Assembly (NCBI GenBank): GCA_002011235.1
Contig: MTMO01000008.1
Coordinates: 62,001-126,000, forward strand
Length of the DNA stretch: 64,000 bases
From: Archaeoglobus sp. JdFR-27
GTDB taxonomy: Archaea > Halobacteriota > Archaeoglobi > Archaeoglobales > Archaeoglobaceae
Direction: 5' to 3'
A program made the position numbers and the translations under genes. The notes below the pieces were generated by a model. That model was not told the DNA's origin. It worked only from the letters and a program-made list of their open reading frames with translations, and did no database searches. Positions within the stretch are counted from its first letter, which is position 1; the number at the start of each line of letters is the position of its first letter. Of the stretch, positions 52,341 to 61,116 are shown piece after piece.

Positions 52341-53579
52341 ATGGAACTTCAAGAATGGAATCCTTTGGGTTATAAAAATCTCTATCGTGATCTCTTCAAA
52401 AAGCATCTCGCCAGACAAGATAGTCTTTTAAAGCAAGGCAGGCCTGTAGGTTGGTTTTTCTCCTTCCATCCATCCGAAATCATCTACATCTTTGACGTCG
52501 TTCCTGCTTATCCAGAGCAGTATTCTGCCTATTGTGCAGCTCGTGGCTCATCAGTCGACCTTATCGATGCTAGCATTAGTAAAGGCTATGGTCACTTTCT
52601 TTGTGATTACTTCAAAACCACGGTTGGAATGATAGAGGAGCCAGAAAAAGCAACCAAACCTCTCATGCCGAAACCGGATTTCATTGTAGATACTAGAGCA
52701 TTATGTGTTGCCCATCATGAAATGACGGAGGTTTTTGCTAGAAAGTACGGGATCCCGAAATACACGATAAATTACCCCTTCTGGACTTCCGATGCCCTTG
52801 GCTACGTTGATGAACTGACAAAGATCCCAGAAATGGTTGAAGAGCTTTACATAGAGTACTCCATTTCCAAACTAAAGGGACTGCTGGAATTTATGGAAAA
52901 GGTGACGAAAATACCGTTGAGCGATGAAAAGTTCAAAAGCGTATTTGAAACCTCTGAAAAAACATCCAAACTCTTGATAGAGGTAGCAAAACTTATGATG
53001 TCCAAACCCACTCCCGGAAGTCAGAGGGAGATAGCAGACCTCGTTTTCCTGGCTTTCTTCGTTCTTGGAAGCAATTATGCCTTGGAATTTGCAGAAAAAG
53101 GCTATGAAATGATAAAGGGAAGGGTGAAAAGAAAGGAAGGAGTGGTTCCTGAGGAAAAGTTCAGACTCTTAACCTTTGGTATCATGCCTTGGCATTCCCT
53201 CTCGCTTTACGAATACTGTGAGATGTTAGGAGCAACTTTTCCAGTGAATCTTTACGTAAATGCTTCTCTACATCTGTGCGATTCCAAAAAGCCATTTGAA
53301 AGCATGGTCAGAAGATCCATGCACTTCACAAATTCAACCTATGACCTGATGGATGGTGTTATTGAAAATGCAAGAAAAGCGGATTTGGATGGAGCTTTAC
53401 TCCTTGAAAACACCGGTTGCAGAATCACCTCTATGATAATTAGACCTCTGGCTGATACTCTTCAGGAGGAATTGGGTCTTCCAAGCCTCATCCTTGAAGC
53501 ACCGCAATGTGATCCAAGGATAATGCCTCTGGAAAGGGCCAAAACTCAGGTTGAAGCTTTTATCGAATCTTTAAAATAA
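52341..53579 (+). CDS. 2-hydroxyacyl-CoA dehydratase/BCR-like subunit, BzdO/BcrB-like
   Basis: A 412-residue partner of the preceding gene. The motifs FLCDYFK (Cys88), ALCVAHHE (Cys122) and NTGCRIT (Cys360) align with the cysteine motifs LCGYMRN, CCTHAKW and RGCELW of the BzdO-like protein, so its cluster site looks intact. GGTGAT is 3 bases before the ATG at 52341, and another ATG lies one codon earlier. No second ATPase gene follows; the HgdC-like gene at 33101 is the only spare activator in the window. Substrate unknown. Confidence 0.78.
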   Translation: MELQEWNPLGYKNLYRDLFKKHLARQDSLLKQGRPVGWFFSFHPSEIIYIFDVVPAYPEQYSAYCAARGSSVDLIDASISKGYGHFLCDYFKTTVGMIEEPEKATKPLMPKPDFIVDTRALCVAHHEMTEVFARKYGIPKYTINYPFWTSDALGYVDELTKIPEMVEELYIEYSISKLKGLLEFMEKVTKIPLSDEKFKSVFETSEKTSKLLIEVAKLMMSKPTPGSQREIADLVFLAFFVLGSNYALEFAEKGYEMIKGRVKRKEGVVPEEKFRLLTFGIMPWHSLSLYEYCEMLGATFPVNLYVNASLHLCDSKKPFESMVRRSMHFTNSTYDLMDGVIENARKADLDGALLLENTGCRITSMIIRPLADTLQEELGLPSLILEAPQCDPRIMPLERAKTQVEAFIESLK

Positions 53580-53616
53580 TTTTAAAAATTTAAACAAATT
53601 TTTGGTTTAGTTTGCT

Positions 53617-54663
53617 TTAGCCCGATTTAACTCTTACCATTTCGATGAGTTTTTTCAGGTAACTCCAGATTCCGTGGGGGGCGCGGATTGCAACAATTAT
53701 CAGGATAATGTAGAGGATAGCCTCATCGTTTAACGGTAGAAATTCACCGATATGCTCTGCCACACCTTTTAACCACCAGTTTTTAGCGAGGAAGATAAGA
53801 AATCCTCCGAGAACAGGCCCGAAAAGTGTCCCGAGTCCACCGATAACGGTTGCGAGGATTATCAGCAACATCAGGGGTATATCAAACACATCAGGGCCTA
53901 TCGTTATTCTGTAATGGATTATTGCTGCACCCGCAAGCCCGGCAAAGAAAGAGCTTATAACAAAAGAAAGAACCTTGTACCTAACTATGTCAATTCCCAC
54001 AGACTCAGCCAAAACCTCATCATCCCGAATAGCCCTGAACTTGTAGCCAATTGAGCTTCTTAAAATTATGTATAAGATGGCTATCGATATGACGAGCAGG
54101 AAAAGGGCGATGTAATATCTGCCTGTTGGATCTGGAGCCAAGGCCTTTTCGAGTCCTACAGAGAATCCCTCTTCTCCTCCCAGAATATCACTCCATACAT
54201 AGAGGAACTGTATGAAAACGAGGGGAAGCACAGCTGTGACGAGTGCGAAGTAGTATCCTTTAAGTCTGAGAGTTATAACTCCAATCACAAAACCAACGAA
54301 AGCGGCCATTAAACCTCCGATCAGGATTGTGAGGAAGATTGGCAGAGGGGGGATTCCGGCCATGAATGAAAGGAACGAACCCTCAAATCTCGATGGAACC
54401 TGCAATAAAGCGGTTGTGTACGCTCCGATGCCAACGAAAACCGTATGTCCGAGATTTACTTGTCCAGTATAGCCTACGATCACGTCCCAGCTTATGGCGA
54501 GAATTATGAAGAGATAAGTCAGGCCTATGAGGTATATAAAAGCTCCTGGCACAAAAAAGGGTGCAACAAAAGCAAGTATCAAGATAATGATTGCAACAAA
54601 TATCCTTGGATCTTTCGCATCTCTTGTTTGTAGATTTCTCATTTTCGTAGTATTGACTCTCAT
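53617..54663 (-). CDS. ABC importer permease (LivM-like), system 2
   Basis: A 348-residue membrane protein with LivM motifs: YTGQVNLGHTVFVGIGAYTTA, FRAIRDDEVLAESVGIDI and TVIGGLGTLFGPVLGG. It has about nine hydrophobic segments after a basic N-terminus of about 20 residues. It overlaps the upstream permease gene by four bases. It converges with the dehydratase-like subunit gene (37 bases between ends). Confidence 0.9.
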   Translation of the reverse strand: MRVNTTKMRNLQTRDAKDPRIFVAIIILILAFVAPFFVPGAFIYLIGLTYLFIILAISWDVIVGYTGQVNLGHTVFVGIGAYTTALLQVPSRFEGSFLSFMAGIPPLPIFLTILIGGLMAAFVGFVIGVITLRLKGYYFALVTAVLPLVFIQFLYVWSDILGGEEGFSVGLEKALAPDPTGRYYIALFLLVISIAILYIILRSSIGYKFRAIRDDEVLAESVGIDIVRYKVLSFVISSFFAGLAGAAIIHYRITIGPDVFDIPLMLLIILATVIGGLGTLFGPVLGGFLIFLAKNWWLKGVAEHIGEFLPLNDEAILYIILIIVAIRAPHGIWSYLKKLIEMVRVKSG

Positions 54664-55520
54664 TCTTCCACCCCAAAGAGTCCTGTTGGCCTGAAAATAA
54701 GAATTGCTATTATTGTTATAAGAACAGCAAATTCACCCCATCTAGCACCGAAGGTTGTGATTGTGGCCGTTAGAATGTAGCCTACAATGAAGGATGCTAC
54801 TATGCTCCCCCTAACACTTCCCAAACCACCAAGAATTACGATGGCAAAGGCAAAGATCAATGATTTTACAGCGAATATCGGATTTGCAGCGAAAACCTGA
54901 CCGTAGAGCAAACCTCCAAAGGCAGCAAGCGAGGCTGAGATGAACATTGTTATTACGAAAAGCCTCTCAACGTTCATTCCGACTATCATTGCAGCCTCAG
55001 GATCCTGTGATGCAGCTGAAATCATCTTTCCAGTTCTTGTTCTGTTTATGAAGTATTCTAATAGGATTATAACCACGATCGCTGACAGAAACGCCATTAC
55101 TCTTTTCATCGTTACTGGAACTCCGGCAATCTCAACAACCCCTCTTACGAAAGAAGGAACTGATATGCCATGCTCACCAAAGATGATCAGTAATATCTGT
55201 TCAACTAGGAGGGCGAAAGCTAGGGTTACGATTATAACCATAACTTCATGTTCCCTTATGGGGGACATCATCAACTTATAGGCGACTATGCCAATCAAAC
55301 CAACAAGAAGCACAGCTAACACATAAGAAACAAAAAGGTTTACTCCAAGGTTTTTAATCAAAACAATGCTGATATATGCACCAAGAACGAAAAAAACCCC
55401 ATGTGAAAAGTTCAGAATCCTTGCAACACCAAAGATAAGCGAAAAACCCGATGCAGCTAAGGCCCAGATCCCGCTTACAACGGCACCATATATCAGTACC
55501 CTCAGCAAGACGTCAATCAT
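54660..55520 (-). CDS. ABC importer permease (LivH-like), system 2
   Basis: About 286 residues with LivH motifs: AASGFSLIFGVARILNFSHGVF, AASQDPEAAMIVGMN and ILGGLGSVRG. The ATG at 55520 matches the family start (MIDVLLRVLIYG). An upstream GAGGTGAT followed at four bases by TTG (55586) would add 22 residues and cannot be excluded; it is the stronger ribosome binding site. The AT-rich upstream region to 55793 shows no gene. Confidence 0.88.
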   Translation of the reverse strand: MIDVLLRVLIYGAVVSGIWALAASGFSLIFGVARILNFSHGVFFVLGAYISIVLIKNLGVNLFVSYVLAVLLVGLIGIVAYKLMMSPIREHEVMVIIVTLAFALLVEQILLIIFGEHGISVPSFVRGVVEIAGVPVTMKRVMAFLSAIVVIILLEYFINRTRTGKMISAASQDPEAAMIVGMNVERLFVITMFISASLAAFGGLLYGQVFAANPIFAVKSLIFAFAIVILGGLGSVRGSIVASFIVGYILTATITTFGARWGEFAVLITIIAILIFRPTGLFGVEE

Positions 55521-55793
55521 ATGTCTGTAAACTGTAACAATTAAATAAAAAAATTTCGGAAAATCGTTAAGAATTTGTAGGTTCAACAAAATCACCTCAG
55601 CAGGATTGACAAAAAATAAAAACTTTTGACAGTTTAAAATAATTAAAAAAGTGGAATTAATATTATTAAGAATTAATTACCTTGCTAATGTTTGACAAAT
55701 TAAACCACTTTTTTAAATCAAATTTAAAGATGTAAGGAAATACTACAAAAAATGAAACACTTAGTTAAAAATAAAAAAAGACAGAAAGATTTA

Positions 55794-57134
55794 CTACAAC
55801 CAGGGTGGAAGCTTTAGTTCACTTTTCGCAACCTTTGATGGATGGATTATGTACTGCTTTCCGTCCTGCCACTGCGATACCCAATTTCTTACGAAATCAT
55901 CTCCCCATGCAAGGGCATGGTTCTTGTGCCAGGCAATCGTCCTCGTTAGAACAAGCGGATTCTTTGTGTCATGTTTCTCGAGGTATTTCACAACCACTTC
56001 TGGGTCAAATGGGTTCTTCTCTCCAGCCTTGTACGCTTCTTCTACAGCAATCTTGTAGGCATAGACAGCATCATAAGCTCCATAAGCTTGGTGGGATTCT
56101 GGGTAGTGGCCGTATTTTGCTTTATACGCTTCTACGAATTTAGCACACATGTCTGTTGGTGGAGACGTTACGAGAGCTCCACCATCTGCGATGAATATCT
56201 CGTAATTGGCCATTCCGTTTGTTTTATCATAGAACTGGTAGTCGATGGCAGCGAGATCATGACCGGCAAGCAAGGCGGGAATCTGCAGTTCTCCCCATGC
56301 CTTTGCGAGAACGTCTCCAGTTCCTGCTATAGCGAGAATCGGCATTATCACATCTGCTCCTCTTGCTTTGGCATCCAGCAGTAGAGTTTCGTACTCAGTG
56401 AATCCCCTTCCAACCTTCTTGTCGGCAACTATCTCAACATTTCTCTCTTCGAGAAGTGGGGTAAGTCCCTTCATGACAGCATCCGTCCACACGTGCTCGT
56501 CTCTGATTATATAAACCTTATCGACCTTTACACCCTTGTCACGGAGGAAGTCTATCATATCAGCAAGGTCCCATGCAAATGTTGAACCATTGTTTTGGCT
56601 TATTCTGAACCAATACTTGTACTTATCATAATTCTCAGCCACCTTTGCCGGATGAGCTGGAGAAGAAGCATCGCCTAAGAATACTGTTTTTGTCTCGGCA
56701 ACTGCTTCCATGATTGACATCATTACACCACTTGAAAAGCCCCCGGTAACCATATCTGCATGCTCAACGGTTGCGAGTCTTCTCATTTCTGAAGCAGCAG
56801 CATCTGGATTGAGCTTCGTATCTCCAACAACAACCTTCACTTGCAATCCAAGGATTCCTCCCTGCTTGTTTATCTCTTCAGCGGCGAGTTTTGCACCTTT
56901 CTCTTCGGCTGTACCTTCAGGCAATGCCATTGGTCCTAGAACTCCTATAACAACTTCCTTTTTGCCACCAAATGGTGGTGGGGTTGGTGTGGGTGTTGGC
57001 TTGGGTGTTGGTGTGGGTGTTGCTGCTGGCGTTGCAGTAGGTGTGGGAGTTGGTGTGGGCTTTGGAGCTGGTTGGGCACATCCGAACAACAGCAGTCCTA
57101 CAAACACCAATATTAGCAATTTTTTCATCATCAA
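55794..57134 (-). CDS. ABC importer substrate-binding lipoprotein with Pro/Thr linker, system 2
   Basis: A 446-residue family-6 binding protein. The signal peptide ends in lipobox LFGC (Cys19). Residues about 20-53 are an almost pure Pro-Thr-Ala linker (PTPTPTPTATPAATP and similar), then the folded domain from VVIGVLGPMALPEGT. The linker would hold the binding domain away from the membrane, and in archaea it is a likely glycosylation region. It is separated from its permeases by about 270 bases and from the divergent ATPases by 52 bases. Confidence 0.9.
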   Translation of the reverse strand: MMMKKLLILVFVGLLLFGCAQPAPKPTPTPTPTATPAATPTPTPKPTPTPTPPPFGGKKEVVIGVLGPMALPEGTAEEKGAKLAAEEINKQGGILGLQVKVVVGDTKLNPDAAASEMRRLATVEHADMVTGGFSSGVMMSIMEAVAETKTVFLGDASSPAHPAKVAENYDKYKYWFRISQNNGSTFAWDLADMIDFLRDKGVKVDKVYIIRDEHVWTDAVMKGLTPLLEERNVEIVADKKVGRGFTEYETLLLDAKARGADVIMPILAIAGTGDVLAKAWGELQIPALLAGHDLAAIDYQFYDKTNGMANYEIFIADGGALVTSPPTDMCAKFVEAYKAKYGHYPESHQAYGAYDAVYAYKIAVEEAYKAGEKNPFDPEVVVKYLEKHDTKNPLVLTRTIAWHKNHALAWGDDFVRNWVSQWQDGKQYIIHPSKVAKSELKLPPWL

Positions 57135-57186
57135 TAGTAAATAATTTAAGTAATACTTAAATATTCCGACTATTTAACAGACATTA

Positions 57187-57870
57187 ATGGCAATAATGAA
57201 GGTTGAGAACGTCACGAAAAAGTTTGGAGAGCTTGTCGCTGTTGACAACGTCAGCCTTGAAGTCAAAAAGGAGGAAACATTGGGCATTATAGGTCCAAAT
57301 GGAGCTGGAAAAACGACCCTTTTTAACGTAATTTCTGGAGAAATGAAGCCAACCTCTGGGAAAGTTATATTCAGGGATGTTGACATTACGGGTAAAAGGC
57401 CAAGCAAAATTGTGAAGCTCGGACTCGTAAAAACTTTTCAGATAATGAGGGTATTCGGTGAGATGACGGTTCTAGAGAACATTATAGCTGTTAATCCGGA
57501 TGGAGTAGACATTTTAAAGGATTTCAACCTTTGGGACAAAAGAGATATGAAGGCTTTAGATCTGCCTCAAGGGGAAATGAGAAAGCTCGGTATTGCAATC
57601 GCCATGGCAACAAATCCAAGAATGCTCTTGTTAGACGAGCCATTCTCAGGTTTAAGTCCGAGAGAGTGCCTTGAACTTCACAGGATAATAGGGAGGCTTA
57701 GGGAGTTTGGGATCACCATGGTTATCATTGAGCATAAGCTCAAAGAACTCTTTAATGAAGCGGAGAGAGTAATCTGTCTTAATGCGGGTAGAATTCTGAA
57801 GGAAGGCACTCCAGAGGAGGTTGTTAGAGATCCGAAAGTTATTGAGGCTTATATTGGTTATTCGGGGTAG
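57187..57870 (+). CDS. ABC importer ATPase (LivG-like, short), system 2
   Basis: A 227-residue ATPase, about 20-25 residues shorter than usual LivG because the helical stretch after the Q-loop (TFQIMRVFGEMTVLENI) is reduced. Walker A is GPNGAGKTT, the signature is LPQGEMRKLGIAIA and Walker B is LLLDEPFSG. It is divergent from the binding protein and followed 5 bases later by LivF-like. The short form may be stable in a thermophile. Confidence 0.88.
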   Translation: MAIMKVENVTKKFGELVAVDNVSLEVKKEETLGIIGPNGAGKTTLFNVISGEMKPTSGKVIFRDVDITGKRPSKIVKLGLVKTFQIMRVFGEMTVLENIIAVNPDGVDILKDFNLWDKRDMKALDLPQGEMRKLGIAIAMATNPRMLLLDEPFSGLSPRECLELHRIIGRLREFGITMVIIEHKLKELFNEAERVICLNAGRILKEGTPEEVVRDPKVIEAYIGYSG

Positions 57871-57875
57871 ATATA

Positions 57876-58565
57876 ATGGCTATACTTGAGGTGGAAGATT
57901 TAAGAGCGTACTACGGCAAAGCTCAAATCTTGCAGGGCATAAATTTTGGAATCGAAGAGGGTGAAACGTTCACAATTCTAGGCCCTAACGGAGCTGGGAA
58001 AACGACACTTATCAAGTCCATTCTAGGGTTGGTAAAAACAGAAGGAAACATCAAATTTAAGGGAGAGGAATTCACCGAACTCAAAACCCATGAGAGAATA
58101 GCCAAAGGCGTTGCTGTATGTCCAGAGGGTAGGAAACTTTTCCCAAATCTCACTGTTGAGGATAATCTGAAAATGGGTGCGATAGGAAAAGACAGCGATG
58201 ATATGCTTGAGGTAGTTTACAATCTCTTTCCAAGGCTGAAGGAGCGGAGAAATCATATCGCAAAGAGAGCAAGTGGTGGAGAGCAACAGATGGTTGCGAT
58301 AGGCAGAGCTTTAATGTCCAAGCCTAGCTTGTTGCTCTTTGACGAACCCTCGATGGGTCTTGCTCCAATAGTCGTCGAGAACATCAAAGAATCGCTTTTG
58401 AAAATGAAGGATGAAATGGATGTATCCATTCTGATGGTTGAACAGAACGTTAAGATGGCTCTGGATCTCGCAGACAAGGTTGCAGTTCTTGTCAAGGGAA
58501 GATTCGTGAAGGAAGGAGATAGAAGCTCATTGGGCGAGGTGGAAAAGCTATACTTCGAGATCTAA
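57876..58565 (+). CDS. ABC importer ATPase (LivF-like), system 2
   Basis: A 229-residue ATPase with Walker A GPNGAGKTT, signature ASGGEQQMVAIGRAL and Walker B LLLFDEPSMGL. It completes importer 2: K, H and M on the minus strand, G and F on the plus strand. A hairpin with T-run follows at 58601. Confidence 0.9.
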   Translation: MAILEVEDLRAYYGKAQILQGINFGIEEGETFTILGPNGAGKTTLIKSILGLVKTEGNIKFKGEEFTELKTHERIAKGVAVCPEGRKLFPNLTVEDNLKMGAIGKDSDDMLEVVYNLFPRLKERRNHIAKRASGGEQQMVAIGRALMSKPSLLLFDEPSMGLAPIVVENIKESLLKMKDEMDVSILMVEQNVKMALDLADKVAVLVKGRFVKEGDRSSLGEVEKLYFEI

Positions 58566-58600
58566 TTTTGGTGAATGTAATTTTGTAATTATCAATCGTC

Positions 58601-58622
58601 ATCTGAATTTTTTCAGATTTTT
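58601..58622 (+). terminator. Hairpin plus T-run after LivF-like gene of system 2
   Basis: ATCTGAA-TTTT-TTCAGAT is a perfect 7-bp stem with a 4-base loop, followed directly by TTTTT. It lies 36 bases after the stop codon and fits a factor-independent terminator. Confidence 0.6.
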
Positions 58623-58641
58623 ACATTTCTTATTCAAGTCG

Positions 58642-58672
58642 ATGAGATATTGAGAGAAAGTAATGAGATATT
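58642..58672 (+). promoter_or_regulatory. Two direct repeats ATGAGATATT 21 bp apart upstream of the glycyl radical enzyme gene
   Basis: Exact 10-base copies at 58642-58651 and 58663-58672 are spaced two helical turns apart. They lie upstream of a TATA-like TTTAAGTA (about 58688-58695), which stands 22-29 bases before the ATG. Same-face repeats upstream of the promoter suggest an activator site. Confidence 0.45.
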
Positions 58673-58716
58673 AGATGTCAGACAAGGTTTAAGTAATAAT
58701 ATTCTGTGATCTGTTT

Positions 58717-61065
58717 ATGGAAAGGGTTGAAAGATTAATCTCAAACGTCAGAAGGCCCGCGAGACTCAGCATTGAAAGAGCAAAACTGTATACTGAGTCG
58801 ATGAAACAGACAGAAGGAGAACCTATGATAATCAGACAGGCCAAGGCTTTAAAACACATACTCGAAAACATTCCGATTCAGATTCTCGATGGTGAGCTGA
58901 TCGTGGGAACGATGCTTCCGAATCCGCCGGGGGCAATTCTCTTCCCCGAAGGGGTTGGCTTAAGACTAATAAACGATCTCGATATCCTTCCTTCAAGAGA
59001 GACTAACAGGCTGAATGTTAGCGAGGGGGATGCAGAAGTTTTTCTTAAAGATATAGCTCCTTACTGGCAGAACAGAACTATAGAAGCATTTGCAGCTCCC
59101 CTTATGCAAGGAATAATGGAGATCTTGTATTCTGGCTCTCTTTTCGTCCTCACGGAGATGGCTGGGATATCACACGTGGCCATCAATTATCCATACATCA
59201 TGAAAAAAGGCTTCAGATGGTTTGTGGAGGAAAGTAGAAGGAGAATTGAAGAAATCGAAAGCAAGGGTGTATGGGATGCAGAAAAATTTGCATTTTATAA
59301 AGCATCTGAAATAGTATCTCAGGCTATCACTGAATATGGAGTTAGATACGCAAAACTGGCAATGAAAATGGCTGAAGGAGAAGAGGATGAGCAGAGAAGA
59401 GAAGAACTGATGAAGATAGCTGAAATCTGCAGAAAGGTTCCTGGAAATCCGCCAGAAAACTTCTGGGAGGCGGTTCAATTCCTATGGCTGGTTCAGTCTG
59501 CTTTACATCAGGAGAACTACGAGCAGGCGATTTCAATGGGAAGGATAGATCAGTATCTCTTTCCTTTTTACATTAAAGGTATCAAGGGAGGCAGAATTGA
59601 CAGAAAGCTCGCCTTCGAAATCCTCGCGAATCTCTGGGTAAAAACGAATGAAATCGTGCCACCATTCGATTCTCTACTGGAGCAGTACTTTAGCGGACAA
59701 ACGACCAATCAAGCCCTCACGATAGGTGGAACAGTCTATGCCAACGATGCAACGAATGAACTCACCTTTCTGATGCTTGAAATTACGGAGAAACTGAGAC
59801 TGAGACAGCCAAATGTTCATGTGCGAATTAGCAGCAAAACGCCTGAAGAATTTCTGAACAGACTTTCTGAGGCTATTGCAAGTGGATGCAACACCATTGC
59901 CGTTTTTAACGATGAAATTGCGGTTAAAGCTCTTAAATTTGCCGGAGTGAGCGATGAGGATGCATGGAATTACACGACTGTTGGATGTGTTGAGATAGCC
60001 CCATTTGGCAACAGCTTCACCTCCAGCGATGCGGCACTCATCAACATTGCAAAGGCCTTGGAATACGCGATGAACGAAGGCAGAGATATGATGTTTGGTT
60101 ATGAGTTTGGAGTGAAGACACAAAAGGCCAAATCTCTTGAAGAACTCATCGAAAATTTCAGGAAGCAGCTCTCACACATAGTCAAGCTTGTTGTTACGGG
60201 GTGTAACATCTTGGAGTATGCCAATTCAAAGGTAAAACCAACTCCTCTACTATCGCTCTGCATTGAGGACTGCTTTGAGAAAGGAATGGATGTGACCGAA
60301 GGGGGAGCTAGATACAATTTTACTGGAATCCAGGCGGTTGGAATTGCTGATGTCGCTGATTCCTTTGCAGCAATTGAAAATGCCGTTAAAGCTGGATACT
60401 CGATCGATGATGTCATCGAGGCATGTAAGAGTGATTTCAGCAATTCGGAACTCCATGAACTCCATGAACTCCATAAACTCCATAAGCTTCTTGAAAACAG
60501 CCCCAAATACGGAAACGATGTTGATTCAGCAGACAGATACGCGAGGATGGTTCTTGAGATGTACTGTGATGAGGTCAACAAATACCGCAACTACAGGAAT
60601 GGAAGGTTCACAGCTGGCTGCTATCCGATGACAACAAACGTGGGCTTTGGATTCTTCACATCAGCTCTTCCGTCAGGGAGGAAGAGTGGCAAACCCCTCA
60701 ATCCCGGGGTAAGTCCGAGTACAGGGGCTGAAAGGGAGGGCGTTACCGCAGCAATAAAATCTGCATGCAAGCTGAACTATGAAAAGGTATCCAATGGCGC
60801 ATCTTTTACTCTCCACCTTAGCGGAGACGTTCTTGGTGCAAAGGGAAGAGACGTGATAAAAGCAATGTTGAAAAGCTTTGTTGAGCTTGGAGGTATGCAT
60901 GTCCAGTTTAACATTCTCGATGCCGAAGTGCTAAAAAAGGCTCAGGAACAGCCGGAAAACTATAGGTGGTTGCTTGTAAGGGTTGCTGGTTGGAGTTCTT
61001 ACTTTGTGGAGCTATCGAGCGCGGTTCAAGATGAGATAATAGCCAGATTATCGTGTAAGGTTTAG
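58717..61065 (+). CDS. Glycyl radical enzyme (PFL-like, GCVE type)
   Basis: 782 residues. The catalytic thiyl cysteine is Cys424 in TTVGCVEIAP, followed by Glu426. The radical glycine is Gly758 in VRVAGWSSYFVEL, near the C-terminus as required. The Cys-Val-Glu triplet is found in dehydratases, C-N/C-O lyases and arylacetate decarboxylases; pyruvate formate-lyase has Cys-Cys. The enzyme is oxygen-sensitive and needs the activase encoded next. An insert of four ELH/KLH triplets lies at 578-589. Candidate reactions include decarboxylation of an arylacetate or elimination from a diol-type substrate. Sequence alone does not decide. Confidence 0.88.
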   Translation: MERVERLISNVRRPARLSIERAKLYTESMKQTEGEPMIIRQAKALKHILENIPIQILDGELIVGTMLPNPPGAILFPEGVGLRLINDLDILPSRETNRLNVSEGDAEVFLKDIAPYWQNRTIEAFAAPLMQGIMEILYSGSLFVLTEMAGISHVAINYPYIMKKGFRWFVEESRRRIEEIESKGVWDAEKFAFYKASEIVSQAITEYGVRYAKLAMKMAEGEEDEQRREELMKIAEICRKVPGNPPENFWEAVQFLWLVQSALHQENYEQAISMGRIDQYLFPFYIKGIKGGRIDRKLAFEILANLWVKTNEIVPPFDSLLEQYFSGQTTNQALTIGGTVYANDATNELTFLMLEITEKLRLRQPNVHVRISSKTPEEFLNRLSEAIASGCNTIAVFNDEIAVKALKFAGVSDEDAWNYTTVGCVEIAPFGNSFTSSDAALINIAKALEYAMNEGRDMMFGYEFGVKTQKAKSLEELIENFRKQLSHIVKLVVTGCNILEYANSKVKPTPLLSLCIEDCFEKGMDVTEGGARYNFTGIQAVGIADVADSFAAIENAVKAGYSIDDVIEACKSDFSNSELHELHELHKLHKLLENSPKYGNDVDSADRYARMVLEMYCDEVNKYRNYRNGRFTAGCYPMTTNVGFGFFTSALPSGRKSGKPLNPGVSPSTGAEREGVTAAIKSACKLNYEKVSNGASFTLHLSGDVLGAKGRDVIKAMLKSFVELGGMHVQFNILDAEVLKKAQEQPENYRWLLVRVAGWSSYFVELSSAVQDEIIARLSCKV
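60448..60483 (+). repeat. Tandem 9-base repeat inside the glycyl radical enzyme gene
   Basis: Three exact GAACTCCAT units and one AAACTCCAT encode Glu/Lys-Leu-His triplets, followed by Lys-Leu-Leu. It is an in-frame microsatellite in a region that looks like a surface loop or helix. Confidence 0.85.
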
Positions 61066-61066
61066 A

Positions 61067-61086
61067 TTGTCTAGAGTCTAGAACAA
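61067..61086 (+). promoter_or_regulatory. Hairpin between glycyl radical enzyme and activase genes
   Basis: TTGTCTAGA-G-TCTAGAACAA forms a stem with one bulged A, starting one base after the enzyme stop codon. It may reduce expression of the downstream activase or protect the 3' end of the enzyme message. The function is inferred. Confidence 0.4.
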
Positions 61087-61116
61087 TGGAAAATTGAGAA
61101 TAGAGTTAGGGTGATC

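Noticed and set aside
60448-60483. Open frame on the minus strand with repeated MEF residues read as a gene
   Set aside because: It is the reverse reading of the microsatellite inside the glycyl radical enzyme gene.
58717-61065. Calling the glycyl radical enzyme a benzylsuccinate synthase or pyruvate formate-lyase
   Set aside because: The Cys-Val-Glu motif speaks against pyruvate formate-lyase (Cys-Cys). No small Bss-type beta or gamma subunit genes and no CoA-transferase accompany it.
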